Shown here piece by piece: positions 63,886 to 64,000 of a stretch of 64,000 nt of DNA. The notes under the pieces were generated by a model, which saw only the letters and a list, made by a program, of their open reading frames with translations, searched no databases and was not told the origin of the DNA. Position 1 is the stretch's first letter; each line of letters opens with the position of its first letter. The translations under genes were made by a program, and so were the position numbers. Source of the stretch: Curtobacterium flaccumfaciens (GTDB lineage Bacteria > Actinomycetota > Actinomycetes > Actinomycetales > Microbacteriaceae); NCBI GenBank assembly GCA_029689965.1, contig CP121450.1, positions 434,001 through 498,000 on the forward strand, read 5' to 3'.

Positions 63886-64000
63886 ACCTCGATCATGACC
63901 GAACCCACCCATCAACCGGAGCCAGTTACCTCCGACAAGCCGGGGCCACCCAGCGTTGACAAACACAGACCGCCGGGCGTATCCCGCCCGTGCAGGCCAG

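Overview
The window is very GC-rich, gene-dense DNA with strong codon periodicity, many GTG starts and many 4-bp ATGA/GTGA gene overlaps. DevR/DevS-type regulators, PadR-DUF1048 pairs, MmyB-like XRE regulators and leaderless promoters (TANNNT followed 6-7 nt later by the start codon) all point to an actinobacterium. A Microbacteriaceae member such as Curtobacterium is my best guess, by inference only. No rRNA, tRNA or CRISPR array was seen.

Sequence quality matters when reading the annotation. About half of the clear genes are split by one or more single-base indels, often in short G or C runs. I therefore annotate such genes end to end as one CDS and say where the frame breaks. The pattern looks like uncorrected long-read errors rather than mass pseudogenisation.

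Layout. 1-14.5 kb: redox and stress genes paired with one-component regulators (SDR, PQQ sugar dehydrogenase, aldo/keto reductases, XRE, carboxymuconolactone decarboxylase, a HigBA-like toxin-antitoxin pair, PadR-DUF1048 with a deleted ABC exporter, MerR/SDR, VOC/MarR). Two 105-bp inverted intergenic repeats flank 5.3-10.6 kb. 14.5-24 kb: a compact DosR-like (dormancy/low-oxygen) regulon made of three universal stress proteins, a PPOX-fold protein, a NarL-type response regulator with a GAF histidine kinase, phosphoketolase, DoxX and a butanediol-dehydrogenase-like ADH. Four GGGACC-NN-GGTCCC-like palindromes sit in its promoters. 24-28.8 kb: HxlR/quinone reductase and an XRE-CMD-DUF2255-cupin-AKR operon. 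28.9-34.4 kb: a complete IS3 element, a NAD(P)-binding protein, a small membrane protein, a Na+/H+ antiporter and decayed DNA. 34.5-46.5 kb: a serine hydrolase, then a glycan-use locus (GH20 hexosaminidase, sugar ABC transporter, two TIM-barrel isomerases, Gfo/Idh oxidoreductase, NagB) divergent from a LacI regulator, with a secreted GH16-like enzyme under a second LacI-type operator.

46.5-64 kb is accessory. A conserved terminator hairpin is cut in half at 46,490. After that come a TetR/flavin-monooxygenase pair with tetO-like operators and a series of unrelated small genes. Copies of a palindrome (GGTAGCCGATCGGCTACC and variants) lie at most gene junctions from 48.9 to 63.4 kb, giving a cassette-like look. 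An IS110 element with a possible bridge-RNA leader, an IS21 remnant and several gene fragments lie in the same stretch. This palindrome-delimited array is the least explained structure in the window.
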